A stretch of DNA of 64,000 nt. Source: Paractinoplanes bogorensis. GTDB taxonomy: Bacteria > Actinomycetota > Actinomycetes > Mycobacteriales > Micromonosporaceae. Below are positions 7,685 to 15,315 of the stretch, piece after piece. The position numbers and the translations under genes were made by a program. The DNA lies in NCBI RefSeq assembly GCF_018829635.1, contig NZ_JAHKKG010000009.1, positions 124,001 to 188,000 of the forward strand. The letters are read 5' to 3'. Below the pieces are notes generated by a model. The model was not told the DNA's origin. It was given only the letters and a program-made list of their open reading frames with translations, and searched no databases. Numbering within the stretch: the first letter of the stretch is position 1; each line of letters starts with the position of its first letter.

Positions 7685-10308
7685 AGGCCGGCTCTCAGTT
7701 CGAGGGCTGCGCGGCGGGGGTCGTTGTTCCAGCGACTCGCGAAACCGTCGCGCAGCCGCCAGCCGGCCTGGGTCAGGGCGCGCTGGCGGGCCAGGTGGGC
7801 GGCGGGGCCGTCGGGATGCGGGGCGCAGAGGACACCGATCGGGTTGTCGTCCGGGCCCAGGCACAGGTCGATCGTCCACCTCCCGACCTGGTATGCGGGC
7901 CGGGTGAGCACGTCGAGGCGGTCCAGTTCGGCCGCGAGTTCGGACGTCCAGCTCTGCTGCGGATGCGATTTATCTGCTTTGTCGAGCGGCTTCGATGCGT
8001 ACTGGAAGAACTCGCCGATCAGGCCGTCCGGATTGGACAAACCGGACACGACGACGAGCCGCCGCCGCGCCCGCGTCACCATCACGTTGAACAGGTTGGG
8101 ATCGGCCACGAAACGACGCCGGTTGGGTGGGTCGTCGGGGGCCAGGCCGAGCGAGACGATCACCAGCTCGGCCTCGCTGCCCTGGAACGCGTGCACCGTC
8201 CCGACCCGCAGACCCAGCTCCTCGATCCGCTCGACCGGGTACGCCTCGACCAGCGCCGCCTCGAGCGCGTCGGCCTGCGGGCGGAACGGCGAGATCACCC
8301 CGATCCCCCGCGCACCCGCCGCCTTCTCGACGATCTCGAGCACCGCCGCGATCTCGTCCGTCGCGTGCACGATGTCGATCGCGTCGGTCCGCTCGGTGGC
8401 CGGGGTGCGGGTCAGCACGTCGAGCCGATCGCCGTAGAAGCGCCGCGCCGAAAACCCGATCAGGTGCGGCACGCTGCGGTGATGCTCGGCCAGCCAGGTG
8501 GTCGGGGCGGCGCCCGCGGCCAGGTCGTACGCGCTCACCCGGCGGACGTCCAGCCGCTCGCCGGCGCCGTGCCGCGCGAGCACGTCGGCCACGTCGACGT
8601 CGCTCACGAACGACACGAACCGCAACTGCCGCGGATCACCCACCACCATCGCGCGCCGGGCCCGGGCCAGCACCGGCGCCGCGCGCACCTGGTCCACATG
8701 GGACGCCTCGTCCAGCACCACCAGGTCGAACATCCCGGGCGCGGCGGGCAGCAGATCCTCCACGTCGGCGACCGTGCCGATCCACAGCGGCAGAGCGCGT
8801 ACCAGCGGTTCCGCCTCGATCGCGGCCAGCAGTTCCCGACGCCGGTTACGCCCCGCCCGCAAGGCCGCGGCCAGCTCGGCCGCCGCCCTGCGGGCCGCCT
8901 TGTCCCACCGCTTCTCGCTGCGGGCCTGCCGGCGCATCGCCTCCCCGACCGCTTGGGCCAGCGCCTGCTCGGCCTCGTGCAGGTCAGCCCAGTGCGGATC
9001 CAGGTCGGTGCCACCGGTCGCGGCGATTCTTGCGGCGGCTTGCTGGGCTTTCGCGGCTTTCAAGGCTTTCATAACGCTTTTTTCCTGGCCGAGGCGCCGC
9101 AAGGTCCACCATCGGGCCAGCCCGCCCCGAGCGAGCCGGGCCTCCGCACGCTCCAGGTCGACGCCTTCCTTGAACGCGCCAGGCACGTCCGCCGCCAGCC
9201 CCGGCAGCTGCGGTTCCCAGTCCGGCAGCTCGGCCGCCCGGATCTCCCGCTCTAAAGCCGATTCAAGACCAGACCTGATTTCCCGTACGCGATCACGTGC
9301 GCGCCGCACCGCCTCGGCATCCGCCCGCAGCTCGCCGTCGGACGTGCCGCGCTCGAACCCGGCGGTCAGCTCGGCGGCCAGGCTCTCCCGCCGCGCGGCA
9401 TCGCCGAACAGCACCGGAACCGGCCCCGGATAACGCTCGAGCAGCCCCGCCAGCACCTCGGCGGCGTGCGGCGACTGGGTCGCCACCAGCACCGATCCGC
9501 CCCGATGCACAACTTCGAGCGCCGCCGCGACGACGGTGTGACTCTTCCCGTTCCCCGGCGGCCCCGACACCACGGTGATCGGGGCCGTCCGCACCCGGCG
9601 TACGACTTCCGCCTGCGCCTCGCTCAACGGCAGGGGTGACAACACTTCGGCCGGGTCCTCTTCGGACTCGTCGTGCCCGCCATAGATCGCGGCCAGCGCC
9701 GTCCCGGTCAGGTCGCGGCCCGCCCAGCTGCGCAGACTGTCGGCCAGCCCGGCCCCGAACACATCCCGCACCACGAACAGCGCCGCCTGCGGCACCAGCA
9801 CGACCCGGTCGGTGGGCGCGCGCCGCCCGGTGGCCACGGCGTCAACCGGCAGTCCCGTCGCCTCGGCCGCCGACCACAGCCACGCCTTGGTGCCGGTCGC
9901 GTCGAGCCAGCCCGGCCCGGCCAGCCCCGGAGCCGCCTCCAGCGCGGCGGCGAGTTGCCGATCCCCGATGAGCGGCGTGATCTCGACGTCGCCGGCCGGG
10001 ACGATGCGATAGCCGAACAGTGCGCGCTCGAGCTGCACGGGCTGGCTGAGCAGCGGCACCCGGATCTTGCGTTGCTTGCCCTCGACCTCGGCCCGCCCGA
10101 CCAGGAAACCCCAGCCCCGGCGCAGCGGCCGCTCCTCGCGGTGCAGGGCCCCGATCGCGGCCAGACGGTTGGCTTCCTTGGTGCGCCCGACCCGCTCGGC
10201 GTCGTCGAGCCACGCCAGCGGCTGGCCGCCCCGGCTGACGTCCAGCTCACGGTCGCCCCCGGCCGGCGCCAAGTCGGCCAGCACCTCGAACACGTCAGAT
10301 CCAAGCAT
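7681..10308 (-). CDS. SF1 (DNA2/NAM7-like) helicase with nuclease-like C-terminal domain
   Basis: An 875-residue superfamily 1 helicase. Motif I is GPPGNGKS (249-256), motif II DEAS (533-536), motif III GDPRQL (558-563), motif V TVHAFQGSEAE (from 704) and motif VI NVMVTRARRR (741-750). A long insert rich in Arg/Ala helices lies between motifs I and II. Residues about 787-875 resemble the restriction-endonuclease-like tail found on many actinobacterial helicases of this class (YQVGRWTIDLCLGP ... RQRALTQAGW). It should unwind nucleic acid with ATP, perhaps cutting as well. The start ATG at 10308 lies only 23 bases from the divergent kinase start. Role in repair or defence is not settled by sequence. 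Confidence 0.88.
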   Translation of the reverse strand: MLGSDVFEVLADLAPAGGDRELDVSRGGQPLAWLDDAERVGRTKEANRLAAIGALHREERPLRRGWGFLVGRAEVEGKQRKIRVPLLSQPVQLERALFGYRIVPAGDVEITPLIGDRQLAAALEAAPGLAGPGWLDATGTKAWLWSAAEATGLPVDAVATGRRAPTDRVVLVPQAALFVVRDVFGAGLADSLRSWAGRDLTGTALAAIYGGHDESEEDPAEVLSPLPLSEAQAEVVRRVRTAPITVVSGPPGNGKSHTVVAAALEVVHRGGSVLVATQSPHAAEVLAGLLERYPGPVPVLFGDAARRESLAAELTAGFERGTSDGELRADAEAVRRARDRVREIRSGLESALEREIRAAELPDWEPQLPGLAADVPGAFKEGVDLERAEARLARGGLARWWTLRRLGQEKSVMKALKAAKAQQAAARIAATGGTDLDPHWADLHEAEQALAQAVGEAMRRQARSEKRWDKAARRAAAELAAALRAGRNRRRELLAAIEAEPLVRALPLWIGTVADVEDLLPAAPGMFDLVVLDEASHVDQVRAAPVLARARRAMVVGDPRQLRFVSFVSDVDVADVLARHGAGERLDVRRVSAYDLAAGAAPTTWLAEHHRSVPHLIGFSARRFYGDRLDVLTRTPATERTDAIDIVHATDEIAAVLEIVEKAAGARGIGVISPFRPQADALEAALVEAYPVERIEELGLRVGTVHAFQGSEAELVIVSLGLAPDDPPNRRRFVADPNLFNVMVTRARRRLVVVSGLSNPDGLIGEFFQYASKPLDKADKSHPQQSWTSELAAELDRLDVLTRPAYQVGRWTIDLCLGPDDNPIGVLCAPHPDGPAAHLARQRALTQAGWRLRDGFASRWNNDPRRAALELRAGL

Positions 10309-10331
10309 CGCGCCGAGGCTACCGTGACCTG

Positions 10332-11219
10332 GTGGAACAGTCCCGGCCCCGGTTGGCCGACGCCCCCTCCGCCGTCCAGACCGAGGTCGAGGCCTTGCTG
10401 GGCGAGCGGGTGGTGGCCGAGCATCCGGCGGGCGCCGGTTTCACGTCGTCGATCGCCTCCGTGATCGTCGGCGCCCGCGGGCGCAGGCTCTTCGTCAAGG
10501 CCGCCCCCGACGCGTCCGTGCGAAACGGTGTCGTGCTGGCCGCGGTGGGCGGACCCCGCCTGGTCGGCAGCGCAACAGTCGGCGCCTGGGAGATCGCCGC
10601 GTACGAGGTCGTCGACGGCTCGCCCGTGGCTCGCTGGGAAGCGGCCAACCTGCCCCCACTCGTCGCGGCCCTACGCGACCTCCGTCGGCTCAGCCCGGTG
10701 CGCGGCACTTCGCGATTTTCTGAGGCTTTTGTCCCCTTACTCGGGACGTGGCAGGCCTTGCACGGCGTGGGGCTGCGCTCGGACGTCGATCACGTGCGCG
10801 GAAAGCCGCTACCGGTCGACATTCCGCTGGCCCGGCTCGCCGAACTGGAGAGCCGGTGGTTGCCCGCGCTCGAGTCCGGCACCGCCCTGCATCACGGCGA
10901 CCTGCGCCGAGACAACTTCATCCGCCGCCCCGACGGCGCCCTGGTCATCGTCGACTGGACCCACCTGTGGACCGCTCCCGGCTGGATGGACGTGGTGCGC
11001 TTGGCTCCCGACGTCGCCGCGTGCGGCCACGACCCGGAGTGGTTGCTGCGCTCGGTCTGGCCGGACGCGCCCGCCGACGCGGTCAATGTGGCGCTGGCCG
11101 GTCTGGCCGGCCGAGCTTGGCGCGAGTGGCCCTTGCCGGGTCCCGCCGCGCTTCGCCACATGCAGCAGGAGCAGGGCCTGAACACGCTGCGCTGGCTCGC
11201 CCAACGGCTCGTCGAGTAG
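10332..11219 (+). CDS. aminoglycoside phosphotransferase (APH)/choline-kinase-like protein
   Basis: A 295-residue kinase-like fold protein. The catalytic loop HHGDLRRDNFI and the metal-binding IVDWTH match the APH/CHK pattern HGDLxxxN...IDW. The N-lobe has a short glycine-containing beta segment and a lysine in RRLFVKAAP that can contact ATP. The GTG at 10332 is taken because the divergent helicase begins just upstream. Family members phosphorylate small alcohols or antibiotics; nothing here identifies the substrate, and being named for aminoglycosides does not mean resistance. Confidence 0.83.
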   Translation: MEQSRPRLADAPSAVQTEVEALLGERVVAEHPAGAGFTSSIASVIVGARGRRLFVKAAPDASVRNGVVLAAVGGPRLVGSATVGAWEIAAYEVVDGSPVARWEAANLPPLVAALRDLRRLSPVRGTSRFSEAFVPLLGTWQALHGVGLRSDVDHVRGKPLPVDIPLARLAELESRWLPALESGTALHHGDLRRDNFIRRPDGALVIVDWTHLWTAPGWMDVVRLAPDVAACGHDPEWLLRSVWPDAPADAVNVALAGLAGRAWREWPLPGPAALRHMQQEQGLNTLRWLAQRLVE

Positions 11220-11243
11220 CCGGCCACCACACGGCGGCCGGCT
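11218..11243. terminator. bidirectional hairpin between convergent genes
   Basis: AGCCGGCC (11218-11225) pairs with GGCCGGCT (11236-11243) around a 10-base loop. It overlaps the last bases of the kinase gene's stop and lies before the convergent glyA stop at 11260. There is no T-run, as is common for actinobacterial terminators. Confidence 0.55.
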
Positions 11244-11259
11244 CCTCGAACGTTGTGGG

Positions 11260-12684
11260 TCAGCCCAGGTCGACGGTCGGGTAGAGCGGGAAACCGGCCA
11301 GCAGCTCGTGTGCCTGCTTGTGGACGCGGTCGGCCACGGCCGGGTCGAGGTGGAACTTCGCCTTTGACGTTGCGTCGGGGGTGGTTCCGGCGAGCACGGT
11401 GTGGATCAGCTCGGCGATCTGGTCCATCTCGGCGACGCCCAGGCCGCGCGAGGTCAGGGCCGGGGTGCCGATCCGGATGCCGGAGGTGTACCAGGCGCCG
11501 TTCGGGTCCTGCGGGATCGCGTTGCGGTTGGTGACCACGCCCGAGTCGAGCAGGGCCTGCTCGGCCTGGCGGCCGGTCAGGCCGAACGGGTGCACGTCGA
11601 GCAGCACCAGGTGATTTTCGGTGCCGCCGGACACGAGCTGGACGCCGCGCTTCAGCAGGCCCTCGGCGAGCGCCTGGCTGTTGTCGACGATCTGCTGCGC
11701 GTACGTCTGGAACGACGGCTGCCGGGCCTCGGCGAAGGCGATCGCCTTGGCCGCCATCACGTGCGACAGCGGGCCACCGAGCACCATCGGGCACCCGCGG
11801 TCGACCTGGGAGGCCAACTCCGCCTGGGCCAGCACGGCGCCGCCGCGGGGGCCGCGCAGTGACTTGTGGGTGGTCGTGGTCACGATGTGCGCGTGCGGCA
11901 CCGGGTTGAAGTCGCCGGTGAAGACCTTGCCCGCGACCAGACCGGCGAAGTGCGCCATGTCGACCATGAACGTCGCGCCCACCTCGTCGGCGATCTCGCG
12001 GAGCGTCGCGAAGTTCACCTTCCGGGGGTACGCCGAGTAGCCGCCCACAATCACCAGCGGCTTGAACTCGCGGGCCGTCTCCCGCAGCGCCTTGTAGTCG
12101 ATCTGGCCGGTGGCCTGGTCGACCCCGTACGAGCGCTGGTCGAACATCTTGCCCGAGATGTTGGGCCGGAAGCCGTGGGTGAGGTGGCCGCCCGCGTCGA
12201 GCGACATGCCCAGCATGCGCTGGTTGCCGAAGGCCTGCCGCAGCTCGGCCCACTCGGCGTCGCTCAGGTCGTTGACCTGACGCTTCTCGAACTTCTTCAA
12301 ATGGGGCACTTCGACCCGGTCGGCCAGGATGGCCCAGTACGCGACCAGGTTGGCGTCGATGCCGGAGTGCGGCTGCACGTAGGCGTAGGGCGCGTCGAAC
12401 AGGGCCTTGGCGTGCTCGACGGCGACCGCCTCGACGGTGTCGACGTTCTGGCAGCCGGCGTAGAAGCGGCGGCCGATCGTGCCCTCGGCGTATTTGTCGG
12501 ACAGCCAGTTGCCCATGGCCAGCAGGACGGCCGGTGAGGCGTAGTTCTCACTGGCGATCAGCTTCAGCGACTCGCGCTGGTCGGTCAGCTCTTTGGCGAT
12601 GGCGTCGGCGATGCGCGGCTCGACCGTCCGGACCACCTCGAGGGCGGACCGGAAAGCGGCGGATTCGGCGTTCAGCTCAGGCAT
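11260..12684 (-). CDS. glyA: serine hydroxymethyltransferase
   Basis: A 474-residue PLP enzyme that converts serine and tetrahydrofolate to glycine and 5,10-methylene-THF, the main one-carbon source. The PLP lysine is K274 in TTTTHKSLRGPRGG. LIASENYASP and the substrate-binding arginine region SGIRIGTPALTSRG are present. It is longer than the common 415-430 residue form because of insertions around residues 121-160 (the VPHLKKFEKRQ region); this longer form occurs in actinomycetes. ATG at 12684 has GGGAGG 5 bases upstream. A ZTP riboswitch precedes it, linking expression to the purine/one-carbon signal ZTP. Confidence 0.97.
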   Translation of the reverse strand: MPELNAESAAFRSALEVVRTVEPRIADAIAKELTDQRESLKLIASENYASPAVLLAMGNWLSDKYAEGTIGRRFYAGCQNVDTVEAVAVEHAKALFDAPYAYVQPHSGIDANLVAYWAILADRVEVPHLKKFEKRQVNDLSDAEWAELRQAFGNQRMLGMSLDAGGHLTHGFRPNISGKMFDQRSYGVDQATGQIDYKALRETAREFKPLVIVGGYSAYPRKVNFATLREIADEVGATFMVDMAHFAGLVAGKVFTGDFNPVPHAHIVTTTTHKSLRGPRGGAVLAQAELASQVDRGCPMVLGGPLSHVMAAKAIAFAEARQPSFQTYAQQIVDNSQALAEGLLKRGVQLVSGGTENHLVLLDVHPFGLTGRQAEQALLDSGVVTNRNAIPQDPNGAWYTSGIRIGTPALTSRGLGVAEMDQIAELIHTVLAGTTPDATSKAKFHLDPAVADRVHKQAHELLAGFPLYPTVDLG

Positions 12685-12707
12685 GGAACCTCCCTATCAC
12701 GATGCAG

Positions 12708-12792
12708 AGGCCCAGGCGCACGGCAGGTTCGTCAGATGACGGAGCCGCTCCCCGGTGGTTCACCACCTTGACGCGCCAGTCACGGCCCACCG
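12708..12792 (-). promoter_or_regulatory. ZTP (pfl) riboswitch upstream of glyA
   Basis: On the minus strand the leader shows the three conserved ZTP blocks in order: GTGACTGGCG (plus 12774-12783), AACCACCGGGGAGC (plus 12747-12760) and GCGCCTGGGC (plus 12710-12719), the last forming the pseudoknot. GGTGG pairs with CCACC in the first domain. ZTP riboswitches respond to the AICAR triphosphate ZTP, which builds up when 10-formyl-THF is short, and turn on one-carbon genes such as glyA. The ribosome site GGGAGG lies about 16 bases after the last block. A possible -10, TATGCT (plus 12796-12801), lies just upstream. Confidence 0.93.
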
Positions 12793-12835
12793 AGAGCATA
12801 CCGGCGCCGGGGCCTTCGATCACTAGGGTGTGCTG

Positions 12836-14386
12836 GTGAACGGCGTACAGATCCTGCTCATCATCGGTCTGGGCATCTTCGTGTCGTCCATGGCGAAACG
12901 CCGTGGCGTCGAGCCCGGGATGATCATCGTGGTGCTGGCGGCCGCGGCGTCGTTCATCCCGGGTGTTCCCCGGCTCGAGCTGGAGAGCGAGGTCATCCTC
13001 GCCCTCGTCATCCCGCCGCTGCTCTATTCGGCCACGCGCGGCGCCTCGTTCGCCGGCTTCGGCGCCAACCTCCGGGCGATCTGGGCGCTCGGCGTTGTGC
13101 TGGTCGCGGTCACCTGCGGCGCGCTCGGGCTGCTGTCGACGTGGCTGCTGCCCACGATCGGGCTGTCCGTCGCGTTCGTGCTCGGTGCCGTGCTCGCGCC
13201 GCCCGACACGATCACCACCGTCTCGCACGGGGCCGAGATCGGGCTGCCGCGGCGGGTCACCTCGATCCTCACCGGGGAGAGCCTGGTCAACGACGCGACG
13301 GCGCTCACCCTGTTCAGCATCGCGGTGGCCGCGGTCAACGGGGAACACACCACTTGGCGGGGCGGCTTCGCCGAGTTCCTCCGTACGGCGTTCGTCGGGC
13401 TCGCCATCGGCGGTGCGCTCGGCTATATCGCGCTGCGGATCCGCAAGCGGCTGCGCAATCCGACGCTGGAGACGTCGCTCGTGCTGCTGGTGCCGTTCAC
13501 CGCTTTCCTGGCCGCGGAGGAGGCGCACGCGTCGGGCATCCTCGCCGTCGTCATGGCCGCCTTCTCGATCAGCGTGAACCTGACGCTCGACCCGCAGCAT
13601 CAGTATCCGGGCGCGTACCGGACACGGTTGCAGGAGGAACAGGTCTGGCGGGTGCTGGATTTCCTGCTCGAGACGTTCGTGTTCGCGTACATCGGGCTGC
13701 AGTTGAAGTTCGTCCTGGAGGATCTGGCCCGGTCGGATGAGCCGGGCCTGGTCCGCACGCTGATCGCGGCCGCCGTGCTGCTGGTCGCGGCGATCGTGCT
13801 TCGCCTGACCGGCGTGTTCGTGCTGTTCGGCCGCTGGCGGCTGAAGGAGCGGAGCAACCAGCGGCGGGTCGAGCGGGACGCGCGGTTCCGGGCCCGCTAC
13901 CAGCGCTGGCAGGAACGCCATCAGCGCCGGGGCGGCGAACCGTTGCCCGCGCCGACGTCGAAGGAGACGCTGCTGGTCGGCTGGACCGGCATGCGCGGCA
14001 TCCTGACGCTGGCCGCCGCCGCCTCGATTCCCGAGACGACGGCGTCCGGCGCCGAGTTCCCCGCCCGCGACGCCATCCAGGCCATCGCGCTCTTCGTCAC
14101 GCTGGGCACGCTGCTGCTGCAGGGCACGACGATCGGCTGGCTGGCCCGGCGGCTGAAGTTCGACCTGACCGCGGAACGCGCCGCCGAGGAGGCCGAGCGC
14201 GAACGGGCCCACGAGATCGTCGCCGCGGCCGCCGCCGAGCCGGCCGCCGACCTCGACGCGTCGTTCGAGGCCCAGCGGCTGGCGCTCGGCGTCGCGGTGC
14301 ACGAGCACCGGCTCACCGAGGAGATCGCCCGCGAGATGATCGAGGACATCGACCTACGGCAAGCAGCCCAAGACACCGCGCGTTAG
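12836..14386 (+). CDS. CPA1-family Na+/H+ antiporter
   Basis: A 516-residue membrane protein of the NhaP/NHE type with about 12 hydrophobic segments, then a charged cytoplasmic tail. The segment GAVLAPPDTITTV and the following LTGESLVNDATAL (S-L-x-N-D) are the CPA1 ion-binding signature. It should exchange sodium or potassium for protons for pH and salt balance. I prefer GTG 12836 over GTG 12830 because AGGG at 12825-12828 then has a 7-base spacing. The residue 340-380 region is an Arg-rich loop. The gene ends 4 bases into the convergent secreted-protein gene. Confidence 0.9.
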   Translation: MNGVQILLIIGLGIFVSSMAKRRGVEPGMIIVVLAAAASFIPGVPRLELESEVILALVIPPLLYSATRGASFAGFGANLRAIWALGVVLVAVTCGALGLLSTWLLPTIGLSVAFVLGAVLAPPDTITTVSHGAEIGLPRRVTSILTGESLVNDATALTLFSIAVAAVNGEHTTWRGGFAEFLRTAFVGLAIGGALGYIALRIRKRLRNPTLETSLVLLVPFTAFLAAEEAHASGILAVVMAAFSISVNLTLDPQHQYPGAYRTRLQEEQVWRVLDFLLETFVFAYIGLQLKFVLEDLARSDEPGLVRTLIAAAVLLVAAIVLRLTGVFVLFGRWRLKERSNQRRVERDARFRARYQRWQERHQRRGGEPLPAPTSKETLLVGWTGMRGILTLAAAASIPETTASGAEFPARDAIQAIALFVTLGTLLLQGTTIGWLARRLKFDLTAERAAEEAERERAHEIVAAAAAEPAADLDASFEAQRLALGVAVHEHRLTEEIAREMIEDIDLRQAAQDTAR

Positions 14387-15225
14387 GAGATCTCCCCGTA
14401 CACGTACTTCTCGTAGTGCGCCTGACTCATCTGGACGGTGATCCAGCAGCCGTACGGGATCCGGACGAAGAACCGGCCGGTCAGGTCGAGACCGGTCAGG
14501 ATCGTGCCGCCGTAGACGCTGCCCTCCTGGGCCGGACGCTCCACCCACTGCGGGATGCGGTACGCCTCCTGCGGGCGCGGCGACGGCTTGACCGTCGAGT
14601 TGCCCTTGAGGAATGCGAAGCTCATGTAGCGGGTCGCGCCCTCGGGGTAGCAGTTCTGCTCGTAACGCACGCTGATCGGCCCGTTGTCGACCGTGATCCG
14701 CGGGCTGAACACCGAGCAGCTGGCCGCGTCGTCGGGCAGGCAGGTCTGCTCCCACGACCACAGGTCGGTCGGGTTGTTGGCGTCGGTGAGCCGCCACTCG
14801 AAGACGCCCAGCTCGGCCTCGGCGGTGGCCGACTCGCGCTCGGCGTTGCCCCGGTAGACCGCGCGGTAGGTGCCACGCTGATACGCGCCGGCCTCGTGGT
14901 AGCCGGCGTCGGTGGTGTGACCGGCCGTGTCCCAGCCCGTGAAGGTTCCGTCGTCCTTGACGGTGAGGGTCTTGTTCTTGGTGAACTCCTCCTCGCCGAG
15001 CGCCTTGAAGAGAATGTCGACCTTGCCGCCGTTGCCGGTCGCGCCGGCCGCCGCCGTGCCACGCACCTGCACGCCGTAGCCGACCTGGACGACCGGCTTG
15101 ACCAGCTCGAACGTCATGGTGACGGGCAGCTTGTCGGCCGGCGCGGCCTGGGCCGGCGCGGCGACCGCACCCACCGTGGCCGCGGCGAGCAGGGCCGCCA
15201 GAATCGGACGAATGGCAGACTTCAC
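14383..15225 (-). CDS. secreted protein of unknown function
   Basis: A 280-residue exported protein. The N terminus VKSAIRPILAALLAAATVGA is a signal peptide with likely cleavage after APAQA near residue 27. The mature part is beta-rich with four cysteines (TCLPDDAASC, QNCYPE, YGCWI) that could form two disulfides. No family was recognised; the first half has an immunoglobulin-like or bacterial Ig-type feel (VQVGYGVQVRG...). GTG at 15225 has AAAGGA upstream, which beats the longer reading to 15258. It converges with the antiporter with a 4-base overlap. A cell-surface or extracellular role is inferred from the signal only. Confidence 0.78.
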   Translation of the reverse strand: MKSAIRPILAALLAAATVGAVAAPAQAAPADKLPVTMTFELVKPVVQVGYGVQVRGTAAAGATGNGGKVDILFKALGEEEFTKNKTLTVKDDGTFTGWDTAGHTTDAGYHEAGAYQRGTYRAVYRGNAERESATAEAELGVFEWRLTDANNPTDLWSWEQTCLPDDAASCSVFSPRITVDNGPISVRYEQNCYPEGATRYMSFAFLKGNSTVKPSPRPQEAYRIPQWVERPAQEGSVYGGTILTGLDLTGRFFVRIPYGCWITVQMSQAHYEKYVYGEIS

Positions 15226-15315
15226 CCGTTGGTTCCTTTCCCCCGTGCGAGCCTCCATCGAGGCTCGTCGCCGGGTGATTGTGCCTAACGACCGCTCGCG
15301 CCGATACCCCGTTAC

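Noticed and set aside
5411..7879. Minus-strand frame of 822 codons opposite the 748-residue protein
   Set aside because: Low-complexity Arg/Gly/Val/Leu content and no start signal; it is a shadow of the real plus-strand gene.
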